DNA of 64,000 nt, from contig JAAMEZ010000021.1 of NCBI GenBank assembly GCA_013322215.1, positions 558,001 to 622,000 on the forward strand, given 5' to 3'. Of this stretch, positions 44,516 through 54,834 are shown one piece after another (position 1 is the first letter of the stretch; every line of letters begins with the position of its first letter). The notes under the pieces were generated by a model. That model was not told the DNA's origin. It was given only the letters and a program-made list of their open reading frames with translations, and made no database searches. A program made the position numbers and the translations under genes. The stretch comes from Martinezella rhizogenes. GTDB taxonomy: Bacteria; Pseudomonadota; Alphaproteobacteria; Rhizobiales; Rhizobiaceae.

Positions 44516-45574
44516 CTATGCGACCGCGCGGGCCAGCGGCACGACGTTTTCGGCATCGCCCGCGGCACTGACGGGAACCCGGCCCTCGACCGGGTGGCTC
44601 GGATCGTTGAAGCCTGGTGTCGATGGATGGCCTGTCGTGACCAGGCGGTCGACCAGAGCCTCGTCCTCGGCATTAAGCCTGACATCAAGGGCACTTACAT
44701 AGCTATCCCAATGCTCTTCCGTACGCGGCCCGGTGATCGCCGACGTAATCAACCTGTTGTTCAGCACCCAGGCGATTGCAAATTCGGTCGGCGTGACGTT
44801 CTTGGCGACGGCGTGGGCGACAATTTCCTTGGCGATGGCGATGGATTCCGGCCGCCATTCGGTTTCGAGGATGCGCTTGTCGCCGCGGCCGGCGCGCGTA
44901 TCGGCCGCCGGTTCCTTGCCCGGCTCATATTTTCCGGTGAGCACGCCACGTGCCAGTGGCGAATAGGAGACGACGCCGAGGCCGTAATGATGAGCGGCCG
45001 GAAGCTGTTCGGCTTCGGCGGTGCGATTGACGATGTTATACAGCGGCTGGCTCGCGACCGGGCGATCGATGCCGAGCTGGTCGGCCAGATGCGAGATCTC
45101 GGCGATGCGCCAGCCGCGGAAGTTCGAGACACCGAAGTAGCGCAGCTTGCCGGCGCGGATGAGATCGGCAATTGCCCGCACCGGCTCCTCCAGCGGCGCG
45201 TCGAAGACGGCACGATGGAAATAGAGGATGTCGATATAATCGGTGTTGAGGCGGCGCAGCGAGTTTTCGACCGTCTCGATCACCCATTTACGCGAATGGC
45301 CACCGAGATTGGGACCCTTCTTGTGTGAGTTGACGAACTTCGTCGCCAGCACCCAGTGATCGCGGTTTGCCTTGATGCCCCGGCCGACGACTTCTTCCGA
45401 TTTGCCGTCATGGTAGACGTCGGCAGTGTCGATGAAATTGATGCCCTGATCGCGAGCCTTGTCGATGATGCGGAAGGCGACGTCGTCGGGCGTCGGGCCA
45501 CCGAACATCATGGTTCCTAGAGTAAGGGGCGATACCTTCAGCGCACTGCGCCCGAGATAGCGATAGTCGACCAT
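44516..45574 (-). CDS. Aldo/keto reductase
   Basis: 352 residues from MVDYRYLGRSALKVS. The AKR tetrad is intact: Asp49 (FIDTAD), Tyr54 (DVYHDGKSEEVVG), Lys79 (LATKF) and His120 (DILYFHRA). LGVVSYSPLARGVLTGKY and the length fit the YghZ/Tas-like group that uses NADPH. ATG 45574 has GGAGA upstream. It follows the ATPase gene by 14 bases in the importer operon, so it probably reduces an aldehyde or ketone released by desulfonation of the imported compound. Confidence 0.9.
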   Translation of the reverse strand: MVDYRYLGRSALKVSPLTLGTMMFGGPTPDDVAFRIIDKARDQGINFIDTADVYHDGKSEEVVGRGIKANRDHWVLATKFVNSHKKGPNLGGHSRKWVIETVENSLRRLNTDYIDILYFHRAVFDAPLEEPVRAIADLIRAGKLRYFGVSNFRGWRIAEISHLADQLGIDRPVASQPLYNIVNRTAEAEQLPAAHHYGLGVVSYSPLARGVLTGKYEPGKEPAADTRAGRGDKRILETEWRPESIAIAKEIVAHAVAKNVTPTEFAIAWVLNNRLITSAITGPRTEEHWDSYVSALDVRLNAEDEALVDRLVTTGHPSTPGFNDPSHPVEGRVPVSAAGDAENVVPLARAVA

Positions 45575-45588
45575 GTCATTTCTCCATT

Positions 45589-46501
45589 TCATTCTGCGTG
45601 ATGGCAAGCGACCGCGTGGCCGCTGCCCGTTTGCCGATAGGCCGGATCGTCGGTCCGGCAGATGTCTGTTGCGAGCGGACAGCGCGTGTGGAAACGGCAG
45701 CCGGATGGCGGATTGTGTGGGCTCGGCAGATCGCCGGTGATCGGGGCGGCCTGCTTGCGCCGCGACGGATCGGGGACGGCGGCAAGCAATGCGCGCGTAT
45801 AGGGATGCTTGGCATCGCTCCAGAGCCTTGCCGTCGGCGCGCTTTCGACGATGCGGCCGAGATACATGACCAGCACGCGATCAGCGAAATAGCGCACAAC
45901 CGAAAGATCGTGGGAGATGAAGAGATAGGACAGCGAAAGCTCCGTCTTCATCTCGACGAGAAGGTTGAGGATCTGCGCCTGGATCGACAGATCGAGTGCT
46001 GAAACGGGCTCGTCGCAGATGACAAGCTCCGGCTGCAGGATCAGAGCCCGGGCAATCCCGATGCGTTGGCGTTGGCCGCCGGAGAACTCGTGCGGATAGC
46101 GGTCGAGCGAATCCGGGGGCAGGCCGACATGGGCAACCATCGAGGCGGCTATGGCATCGCGGCTCTTGCGATCACCGATGCCGTGCACGCCAAGCGGTGC
46201 GGTCAGGATCGTCCGGATCGTCTGGCGCGGATTGAGCGAGGCAAACGGGTCCTGGAAGATCATCTGGATGTGCCGGCGGATCGCCTGCAATTCCTTGCCC
46301 GACATTGCAGCGACGTCGCGCCCCTTGAACGTGACGCGGCCGGAGGTCGGATCGATCAGACGCATCAAGGACTTGCCGAGGGTCGACTTGCCGCAGCCGG
46401 ATTCCCCGACCAGCGCCACGATCTCACCCTCAAGGATCTCAAGCGATACGTCATCCACGGCCCGCACTGTCCCAGCCGCGGCCGGATAGTGCGTGGAGAG
46501 C

Positions 46502-46524
<23 letters not shown>
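45589..46524 (-). CDS. Dpp-type ABC ATPase (DppF-like)
   Basis: 311 residues. Walker A GESGCGKST, Q-loop IFQDPFASLNPR, signature FSGGQRQRIGIARAL, Walker B LVICDEPVSALD and H-loop ISHDLSVVRY. The C-terminal oligopeptide-transporter region has the Cys-rich motif (SGCRFHTRCPLATDIC) that may bind an Fe-S cluster in DppF/OppF. ATG 46524 is preferred for GGAGAG just upstream and overlaps the DppD-like gene by 23 bases. Confidence 0.9.
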
Positions 46525-47493
<969 letters not shown>

Positions 47494-47497
<4 letters not shown>

Positions 47498-48498
47498 CGA
47501 CGCTCCTCCGAAAAACGCGGGTTGAGCGCATCATTCAGGCCGTCGCCGATGAGATTGAGCGACAGTACGGTCAAGACGATAGCAAGGCCCGGCAGGGCGG
47601 TGAGGTACCAGGCGGTCCGGATGACATCGCGCCCCGCGCCGATCATCGACCCCCAGGAAACCCGATTGGGATCGCCAAGCCCCATGAAGGATAGCGCCGA
47701 TTCCATCAGGATCGCGCTTGCGACCATAACCGAAGATGTCACGATCAGGGGCGACAGGGCGTTCGGCAGGATTTCCCGAAAGATGATGCGAGCGTGGCCG
47801 AAACCGAGGCTGCGGGCGGCAAGAACATAGTCCTTCTCTCTGATGGCGCGGAACTCGGCGCGTGTCAGCCGCGCGACGGTCGGCCAGCTGACCAACGCGA
47901 TCGCGACCGTTACCGTCGTCGTCGTCGGCTGTGCGATCGCGACCAGCACGACAAGCAGGACGAAACTCGGCATGGTCTGGAAGATCTCGATGAGCTTGAC
48001 GAGGAGTTCATCGACCACGCCACCGAAATAACCGGCAAGCGCACCGATGGTCACCCCGGCGCCAAGCCCAAGCAGGGTCGCCGCAATACCGACGGTCAGC
48101 GAGATCTGGGCACCGTGCAGGATGCCGGCCAGCACGTCTCGCCCCATGGAATCCGTTCCCAGGGGATAGGCTGGGTTCTGGCCCGGCCAAAAGAAGGGTC
48201 GCGCTACCATTTCCAGGGGATCGCCGGGATAGAGGATCGGCGCAAGCAGGGCCGCAAGCACGATGGTGGCCAAGACAGCAATGCCGAAGAGTGCGTTGGG
48301 ATTGGAAAGAAAGATCTTGAGCTCTCGCCGGCGCCCCCGCCAGCGCGGAGCCGAAACCGCCGTCGTACGCGCATCGGGCGCATGAATGTGGGTCCAACGG
48401 CGTTCGGGAGCAGGCACAGCCTTCATCTCCCTCTCGGGCAGCTTAGCGCCGACCTCAGGCACCGTGTCCGCATAGATTTTGAGTTCCTGCGCTTTCAT
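47494..48498 (-). CDS. Dpp-type ABC permease (DppC-like)
   Basis: 334 residues. The unusually long N-terminal cytoplasmic extension (about 80 residues, charged) precedes six membrane helices. [41 protein letters not shown] (coupling loop) and [16 protein letters not shown] are DppC hallmarks. The start overlaps the DppB-like stop by four bases. Confidence 0.9.
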
Positions 48499-49484
48499 CG
48501 GCTTGCTCCGATCCGTGGGTCGAGCCAGGCCTGCAGAAGGTCGACCGCGGCATTGGCGATGATGACGAGAAGTGACGAGAGCAACAGGATGCCGAGCAGG
48601 ACGCTGAAGTCGCGGGCCATGACCGCTTCGAAGGCCAGTCGCCCGAGGCCGGGCCAGCTGTAGACCGTCTCGACGACGACGGCGCCGCCCAGCATGCCAC
48701 CGAAATGCATTCCAGCCATCGTCGTGATCGGGATCAACGCGTTGCGTAGCACATGCCGCGTCGTCAACATGAAGGGCGAAACGCCCTTTGCCCGCGCGGT
48801 GCGGACGAAATCCTGCGACTTGACCTCGAGCATGGAGGCGCGCGTCAATCTCGCGTAGATGGCAAGATAGAACAGGGCGAGCGATATGGCCGGCAGCACC
48901 ATGTAGCGTATCCGATCGAGCAGCGCCGGCAGGCCGGTCAGCCGCGAGCCGATGGTGCTGTCACCGCCACTCGGCAGCCATCCGAGCTTGACCGAAAACA
49001 ACAGAATCAGCATCAGCCCGATCCAGAAGCCCGGGATTGAATAGAACAGCAGTGAGACGATCGAGATCAGCCGGTCCGGGAGCCGCCCGGCAAATGTAGC
49101 CATCAGCGATCCAAGGATCAGCCCGATCGCAATCGCCGCGATGAGCGCAGCCAGCATCAGTGTCAGGGTGCCCGGCAATCGCTGGCCGATCAGATCGGCC
49201 ACCGGCATGCCGTAGCGCGGCGAAAAGCCAAGGCTGAAATGCGCGAGATTGTTGAGATAGTTCGCCAGCTGCACGAGGATCGGATTGTCAAGGCCGAAAC
49301 GCTCGCGCAGGGCCGCCATCGTCTCGACAGTCGCCGATCCGGCTTCGGCCGCCATGACATCGGCCGCGTCACCTGGCGCCAGCTTCAGCAGGAAGAAATT
49401 CAGGATAACGATGCCAAGCATGGTCGGCACCGCCTGAATGGTTTTCCGGCGTAGTGTTCGCCCTATCCGCATATAAGCCGACAT
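48495..49484 (-). CDS. Dpp-type ABC permease (DppB-like)
   Basis: 329 residues. It opens with a basic N-terminus and the DppB first helix (AVPTMLGIVILNFFLLKLAPGD). The external loop RERFGLDNPILVQLANYLNNLAHFSLGFS, a coupling loop TRASMLEVKSQDFVRTARAKG and the ending VVETVYSWPGLGRLAFEAV are all typical. First gene of the minus-strand importer operon (49484 to 44516). The 289 bases upstream form a divergent promoter region with binding-protein gene 2. Confidence 0.9.
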   Translation of the reverse strand: MSAYMRIGRTLRRKTIQAVPTMLGIVILNFFLLKLAPGDAADVMAAEAGSATVETMAALRERFGLDNPILVQLANYLNNLAHFSLGFSPRYGMPVADLIGQRLPGTLTLMLAALIAAIAIGLILGSLMATFAGRLPDRLISIVSLLFYSIPGFWIGLMLILLFSVKLGWLPSGGDSTIGSRLTGLPALLDRIRYMVLPAISLALFYLAIYARLTRASMLEVKSQDFVRTARAKGVSPFMLTTRHVLRNALIPITTMAGMHFGGMLGGAVVVETVYSWPGLGRLAFEAVMARDFSVLLGILLLSSLLVIIANAAVDLLQAWLDPRIGASR

Positions 49485-49773
49485 CGAAACTCCTCGGCAG
49501 CGTCAATCGAATTTTCAGGCGCCGCATCGCAATAGTAGTTGACTAAATCTGTAGGTTTTGTCAAATCGATATTGGTAGATATTTCTGAAATTTCTCAAAT
49601 CATGCAGAGAAATTAGAACACGTTTTCATATATTTGGGATATTCGCATCAATTCTTCCAAGAAGCGAGCGCAAGGCAACAAAGCAACCTACGAGAACCGC
49701 ACTCTTCGAGAACATAAAACCAGCAGCCGTTCGGGCTCAGCAGTGCTGCTCTAGACAGACGAGGCAACTTCAG

Positions 49774-51378
49774 ATGAATAGATTTCCTACAATTGCACGC
49801 AGGAGTTTCCTGCTCTCGTCGGCAGCATTCGGCGTGATCGCCGCCACCGGAACAGCAGTGCGTGCCGCTCCGTCCCGCGGCGGCACAGCAACCCTTCTGC
49901 TTTCGGCCGAACCGCCGGTTCTGACCACGATCGCCCATACGGCCTTCAACTCGGTCTATGTCTCGCCGAAGGTGACCGAGGGGCTGTTGACCTATGATTT
50001 CGATCTCAATCCGCAGCCGCTCCTCGCCAAACAATGGGCCGTCAGCGATGACGGGCTACGCTACACCTTCAAGCTGCGCGACGGCGTCAAATGGCATGAT
50101 GGCAAGCCCTTTACCGCCGATGACGTCGCCTTCTCGATCAAAACCCTCAAAGATGTCCATCCGCGCGGGCGCAACACCTTTCTGAACCTCGTCGAGATCG
50201 AAACGCCCGATCCCCTGACCGCGGTCCTGGTGCTTTCCAAGCCGGCCCCTTACCTGATTACCGCGCTTGCCGCCTCGGAATCGCCAATCGTTCCCCATCA
50301 TCTCTATGAAGGAACGAAAGTCGCCGAAAATCCGGTCAACCTTGCCCCGATCGGCACTGGCCCCTTCAAATTCAAGGAATGGGTGCGTGGCAGCCATATC
50401 GTCTATGAGCGCAATCCCGATTATTGGGACCAGCCACGCCCCTATCTCGACCAGTTGATCGTCCGCTTCATTCCCGATGCCACCGCCCGCTCGATCGCAA
50501 TCGAGACCGGCGAGATCGATCTGGCGCCATCGACGCCCGTTCCGCTCAGCGATCTCGATCGCCTCAAGGGTGTGGCGAGCCTCGCATTCGAGACCCGCGG
50601 CTATCAATATTCCAACGGCATCAGCCGCATCGAATTCAATCTCGAAAGACCGGCCTTCAAGGATGTCCGTGTCCGGCAAGCCTTTGCCCATGTCATCGAC
50701 CGGAAGGTGATCCGCAATACGATCAACTACGGCTATGGCGAAGCGATCCCCGGCCCGATCAATCCCAACCTGACAAAATGGTATGTCGCCGATCTGAAGA
50801 CCTATCCGATCGATCTCGCCGCTGCGGAGAAGCTGCTCGACGAGGCCGGTCATCCACGTGGTTCGGACGGCGTGCGGTTTCGTCTCAATCTCGACTATGT
50901 GCCGAGCGGCGAACCCTACAGCCGCGGCTCGGAATATATCCGTCAGGCGCTCGCTAAGGTCGGCGTCGAGGTGACGGTGCGCAGCCAGGATTTCGCCACC
51001 TACACCAAGCGCATCTACACCGATCGCGATTTCGATTTCGCCTATGAAGGAATGAGCAATCTCTTCGACCCCACGGTCGGCGTGCAGCGGCTTTACTGGA
51101 GCAAGAACTTCAAGCCGGGCGTACCTTTCTCTAATGGCTCCGCCTATAGCAACCCCAGGGTCGACGCTCTTCTTGAGGCCGCCGCCGTCGAAGTCGATCC
51201 GAAAAAGCGGGTCGAGCAATGGCGTGAGATCCAGGGGATCCTCGTCGAGGACCTGCCGGCTCTCGACATCGTCAGCCAGCCCGAACTCACCATCTACAAC
51301 AAGCGCATCGCCGACCACACGCTCGGCGGCGAAGGCATCGCCGGCAGCCTTGCCTACGCCTACATCGCAACCGCCTGA
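49774..51378 (+). CDS. Dpp/Opp-type ABC substrate-binding protein 2
   Basis: 534 residues with a good Tat signal (ARRSFLLSSAAFGVIAATG). The mature part parallels binding proteins 1 and 3: TEGLLTYDFDLNPQPLLAKQW, FKLRDGVKWHDGKPFTADDVA, IGTGPFKFKEWVRGSH, ERNPDYWDQPRPYLDQ. It is divergent from its likely permease/ATPase operon and leads a plus-strand unit with an LLM oxygenase, a DszB-like desulfinase and a broken DszC-like gene. This context makes an organosulfur ligand likely. GAGG precedes ATG 49774. Confidence 0.88.
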   Translation: MNRFPTIARRSFLLSSAAFGVIAATGTAVRAAPSRGGTATLLLSAEPPVLTTIAHTAFNSVYVSPKVTEGLLTYDFDLNPQPLLAKQWAVSDDGLRYTFKLRDGVKWHDGKPFTADDVAFSIKTLKDVHPRGRNTFLNLVEIETPDPLTAVLVLSKPAPYLITALAASESPIVPHHLYEGTKVAENPVNLAPIGTGPFKFKEWVRGSHIVYERNPDYWDQPRPYLDQLIVRFIPDATARSIAIETGEIDLAPSTPVPLSDLDRLKGVASLAFETRGYQYSNGISRIEFNLERPAFKDVRVRQAFAHVIDRKVIRNTINYGYGEAIPGPINPNLTKWYVADLKTYPIDLAAAEKLLDEAGHPRGSDGVRFRLNLDYVPSGEPYSRGSEYIRQALAKVGVEVTVRSQDFATYTKRIYTDRDFDFAYEGMSNLFDPTVGVQRLYWSKNFKPGVPFSNGSAYSNPRVDALLEAAAVEVDPKKRVEQWREIQGILVEDLPALDIVSQPELTIYNKRIADHTLGGEGIAGSLAYAYIATA

Positions 51379-51401
51379 AAGATCGAAAGCAGGGGAAAGC
51401 C

Positions 51402-52580
51402 ATGTCCATTCAGCACCGTCCCGGCTCCATCGTGGGCCTGCCGAAATTCGCAGCACCGACCGATTTTCCCGACAGCCCGCTATCACAGGCCCTGAAACAA
51501 CCTGTTCTTCTCGGCCTTTTCCTGCCGATCCAGGCCGGCGGCTGGACGCAATCGACGCTGGAGCGCTCCACTGACTGGCGCTTCGACTACAACAAGGCGC
51601 TGACGCTACGCGCCGAGGAGCTGGGCTTCGACCTCGTCTTCGCCCTGTCGCAATGGCTTCCCAAGGGCGGCTACGGCGGCGTCTTCGACGGCCAGGCGCT
51701 CGACAGCTTCGTCTCGACCGCAGCACTTGCGAGCCTCACCAAGAAGATCATGCTCATCTCCACGATGCATGTGCTGTACGGCCCTTGGCATCCGCTGCAC
51801 CTCGCCAAGTTCGGCGCTACGCTCGATCACATCACCGGCGGTCGCTGGGGCATCAATGTCGTCACCGGCCATAGGGCCGTCGAGCACGAGATGTTCGGCT
51901 GGCAGCGCATCGAACACGATAAGCGCTACGAGCTTGCAGCGGAATTTCTCGAGGTCGTACAGCGGCTGTGGAGCGACGACGAGAATTATTCCTTCGAAGG
52001 CGAAAGCAGCTGGAAGCTCGGCGGCGGCTACGTGACGCCGAAACCGAATTTCGGTCGGCCTATCCTGGTCAACGCCACCGGCTCGGATGCCGGCATCGCC
52101 TTTGCCGGCCGCTATTCGGATATCGTCTTCATCACCAGCCCGACCGGTGCCGATATCGACAGCGCCCTTGCCTCCCTGCCGGCTCACACTGAGAAAGTGA
52201 AGAATGCCGCCGCCGATGTCGGCCGCAGCGTGCGCACCCTGCTCAATCCGATGGTCATTTGTCGGCCGACCGAGAGGGAGGCATGGGAACTGGCCGACCG
52301 GATCGTCGCCCATGCCGACCAGCGCTCCCGCAAGGGCTTCCAGTCGCTGGATTCCGATGCCCATGCCTGGAAGGGGCGCGACGCCCAGGATCCCTATCGC
52401 TTCATCGGCGGCAATATTCGCGTCATCGGCTCGCCGGAGCAGGTGGTCGATCAGTTCGTCAAGCTGAAGGCGGCCGGCATCGACGGCCTACAGCTCAGCT
52501 TCTTCGATTTCCGCGACGATCTGGAATTCTTCGGCGAGAAAGTCCTGCCGCTGATGAAACAGGCCGGGCTTCGCCACTGA
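51402..52580 (+). CDS. LLM-class monooxygenase 4 (SfnG/SsuD-like)
   Basis: 392 residues, luciferase-like oxygenase of the SfnG/SsuD type rather than the NtaA type. QPVLLGLFLPIQAGGWTQS, ERSTDWRFDYNKALTLRAEELGFD, STMHVLYGPWHPLHLAKFGATLDHITGGRWGINVVTG and YVTPKPNFGRPILVNATGS resemble dimethylsulfone or alkanesulfonate monooxygenases. It should use FMNH2 and O2 to split a C-S bond and yield a sulfinate or sulfite. GGGGAAAG precedes ATG 51402. It lies 12 bases before the DszB-like gene. Confidence 0.9.
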   Translation: MSIQHRPGSIVGLPKFAAPTDFPDSPLSQALKQPVLLGLFLPIQAGGWTQSTLERSTDWRFDYNKALTLRAEELGFDLVFALSQWLPKGGYGGVFDGQALDSFVSTAALASLTKKIMLISTMHVLYGPWHPLHLAKFGATLDHITGGRWGINVVTGHRAVEHEMFGWQRIEHDKRYELAAEFLEVVQRLWSDDENYSFEGESSWKLGGGYVTPKPNFGRPILVNATGSDAGIAFAGRYSDIVFITSPTGADIDSALASLPAHTEKVKNAAADVGRSVRTLLNPMVICRPTEREAWELADRIVAHADQRSRKGFQSLDSDAHAWKGRDAQDPYRFIGGNIRVIGSPEQVVDQFVKLKAAGIDGLQLSFFDFRDDLEFFGEKVLPLMKQAGLRH

Positions 52581-52591
52581 AAGGAACGATC

Positions 52592-53629
52592 ATGACCAGC
52601 AATGCCATCTCCGAAATCTGGTACACGCGCTGCCCTGTTCCGACGCCTGTGGGTCTGGCCGCACAGCTCGGCTATCTCGAAGACGGCTTTCGCAGCGAAG
52701 GCGTCACGCTGAAATCCATTATCGATTCGCCGGATCGAAACATCCGGCAGAGCCATTTCAACCATACGCTCGACTGGTCCTTCCGCCACGGCGGCAATGT
52801 GCCGCCCATTCGCGCCCGCTCGGAAGGCCGCCGCACGCGTCTTGTCGGCATCACATGGACGGATGAGTTTCAGGCGATCATCACCCTGCCGGAAACCGGC
52901 ATCAGGACGACCAGGGATCTCAAGGACCGCCGCTTCGGCATCGCCCGCCGCCCGGAGGGGATCGTCGACTTCATGCGCGCCACGGCGCTCAAGGGCCTCA
53001 TCTCCGCCCTTTCGCTTGAGGGTCTTTCCAAGGACGATGTCGAAATCGTCGAGATTGCCCTTGCCGATTCCGTGCTCGCAAGCCAGGAGGGGCCGTCGCT
53101 CTTCGGTCTCAAGCGCAGACAGGCCTATGGCGAGGAAATTGCCGCTCTCCTGCGCGGCGAGGTGGACGCGATCTACGTCAAGGGAACAGCCGGGATCAAC
53201 GTCGCCAATCTGATCGGCGCCGTTCAGGTTGTCGAATTCGGTTTTCATCCCGATCCGAAAATCCGTATCAATTCCGGCTCGCCGCGCGTGCTGACCGTAG
53301 ACGAGCTCCTTGCCGAAGAACGCCCCGATCTCGTGCGCAAGCTGATCGAGGTGATCTTCAAGGCAAGTGCCTGGGCAGAGGCCCATCCGGAGGAAACCCG
53401 CCGCTTCGTGGCGCGAGAATCCGGCGCCACCGAAGAGCAGGTCCTTGCCGCCAACGGCCCGGAAATCCATCGCCACCTTGGCCTGGGATTGGAGCCGGAT
53501 CTGATTGACGCCGTCGAGCACTACAAGAACTTCCTGCGCGACTTCGGTTTCCTGGCGGGTGATTTCGATATCGGCGAATGGGTGGATCGCCGCCATATCG
53601 ACGGCTTTGCCGAACGTGCCGTCGCCTGA
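52592..53629 (+). CDS. DszB-like sulfinate desulfinase
   Basis: 345 residues, resembling 2'-hydroxybiphenyl-2-sulfinate desulfinase (DszB), itself related to NMT1/SsuA binding proteins. There is no signal peptide, so it is cytoplasmic. Cys14 (TRCPVPTP) matches the DszB nucleophile region SNCPVPN, His55 (SHFNHT) and Arg65 (SFRHGGNVPPI) match DszB His60 and Arg70, and RTRLVGIT and DVEIVEI-type stretches follow in the same order (alignment by memory). It would hydrolyse an aryl or alkyl sulfinate to release sulfite. Automatic annotation may call it an ABC binding protein; the missing signal peptide and conserved triad argue against that. Confidence 0.82.
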   Translation: MTSNAISEIWYTRCPVPTPVGLAAQLGYLEDGFRSEGVTLKSIIDSPDRNIRQSHFNHTLDWSFRHGGNVPPIRARSEGRRTRLVGITWTDEFQAIITLPETGIRTTRDLKDRRFGIARRPEGIVDFMRATALKGLISALSLEGLSKDDVEIVEIALADSVLASQEGPSLFGLKRRQAYGEEIAALLRGEVDAIYVKGTAGINVANLIGAVQVVEFGFHPDPKIRINSGSPRVLTVDELLAEERPDLVRKLIEVIFKASAWAEAHPEETRRFVARESGATEEQVLAANGPEIHRHLGLGLEPDLIDAVEHYKNFLRDFGFLAGDFDIGEWVDRRHIDGFAERAVA

Positions 53630-53660
53630 TTGATATTGCCGAGGAGATCTTGCAGAGCCA

Positions 53661-54807
53661 ATGACAGAGACCGTTGATGATCTGATCGGCAGGGCGAAAG
53701 ACCTTGCCGAGGATTTTTCCAGGACAGCCGCGCATCACGATGCGACCGGGGCCTTTCCCTTCGAAAACTTCGACAGACTTTTCGATGCCGGCCTGCTCGG
53801 TCTCGTCAGCGGACGCGATCACGGTGGTCATGGCGAAGGCCTGACATCGGCACAGGCCGTTATCAGCGAGATCGCCCGCGGCGAACCATCGACCGCGCTG
53901 GTGCTTGCCATGCACTATACCTCGCATTTTGCCATCCGCCGCCTCGGCAAATGGCCCGTGCATCTGGCGGAGCGGGTGCTTCTGGCAAACAGGCACGGCG
54001 TGGCGCTGATCAACAACGCCCAGGCCGAACCGCGCATCGGATCGCCGGCCCACGGCGTCCTGCCGGAAACCATCGCGCGCCGTGACGGCGATCGCTGGCG
54101 CATTTCCGGTCATAAGAGCTATGTCACTGGCATCCCGGTTCTGAAATGGGTGTCGCTCCTTGCCGTCACGGACGAGAAAGAGCCTCGCCTTGCGTCGTTT
54201 CTGGTGCCGACCGATGCTCCCGGCTTTCGGATCGAGAAGAGCTGGAATGCGGCCGGCATGCACGCGACGGCAAGCGACGACATCATTCTCGAAGACGTAT
54301 CGATCCCGATGGACGACGTCATCGAGGCCCAGCCCGCCACGGAACCGCTCCGCCGCGACGAGCACGCGGCGGCCTTCTTCTTTGGCCTGCTCGGTGCGGT
54401 CTATCACGGCGTGGCAAGGGCCGCGCGATCGCGTTCTTGCATTTGCCAGCAACCACACACCCGCGAGCCTTGGCACGCCGATCGCGACTGTGCCGCGTAT
54501 TCAGGATGGCTTGGGTGAAATAGAGGTCCGGCTTGCAACGAATGCGCGGCTGCTGCGCTCGCTTGGAGAGGATGTCGATGCCGGCAGGCCGGTGGGGATG
54601 GATGGCATGCATGTTCGCCATGTCGTCATCGACAATGCTGTTGCCGTCACCAGCCTCGCGCTCGAACTCGCCGGCAACCCCGGCCTCAATCGCGATTTCC
54701 AGTTGGAGCGCCACCATCGCGACGCGATCACCGCCCGTTCGCATGCGCCGCAGAGCCACATGATCCGCACGATCGCGGCGAGGAACGCCCTGAGCCGACT
54801 TGGATAG
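53661..54807 (+). pseudogene. DszC/SfnB-like flavin monooxygenase 4, frameshifted
   Basis: The first frame (53661-54428, about 256 codons) reads as an acyl-CoA-dehydrogenase-type oxygenase (ENFDRLFDAGLLGLVSGRDHGGHG, GEPSTALVLAMHYTSHF, HKSYVTGIPVLKWVSLLAV, SWNAAGMHATASDDIILEDV) up to YHGVARAAR. The next frame then continues correctly with DRVLAFASNHTPASLGTPIA and runs to a natural end at 54807. One missing base near 54429 explains the break. The gene would otherwise encode about 381 residues. It may be a real inactivation or a sequencing error. It follows the desulfinase gene by 31 bases. Confidence 0.75.
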
Positions 54808-54834
54808 CCGGCTCGATCGTTGGCGGCGAAGTCG

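Noticed and set aside
50056..51726. 556-codon minus frame opposite binding protein 2
   Set aside because: The plus-strand binding protein has a Tat signal and family motifs; the minus reading has none.
52592..53629. ABC transporter substrate-binding protein
   Set aside because: There is no signal peptide, and Cys, His and Arg occur in the DszB active-site order; desulfinase is the better call.
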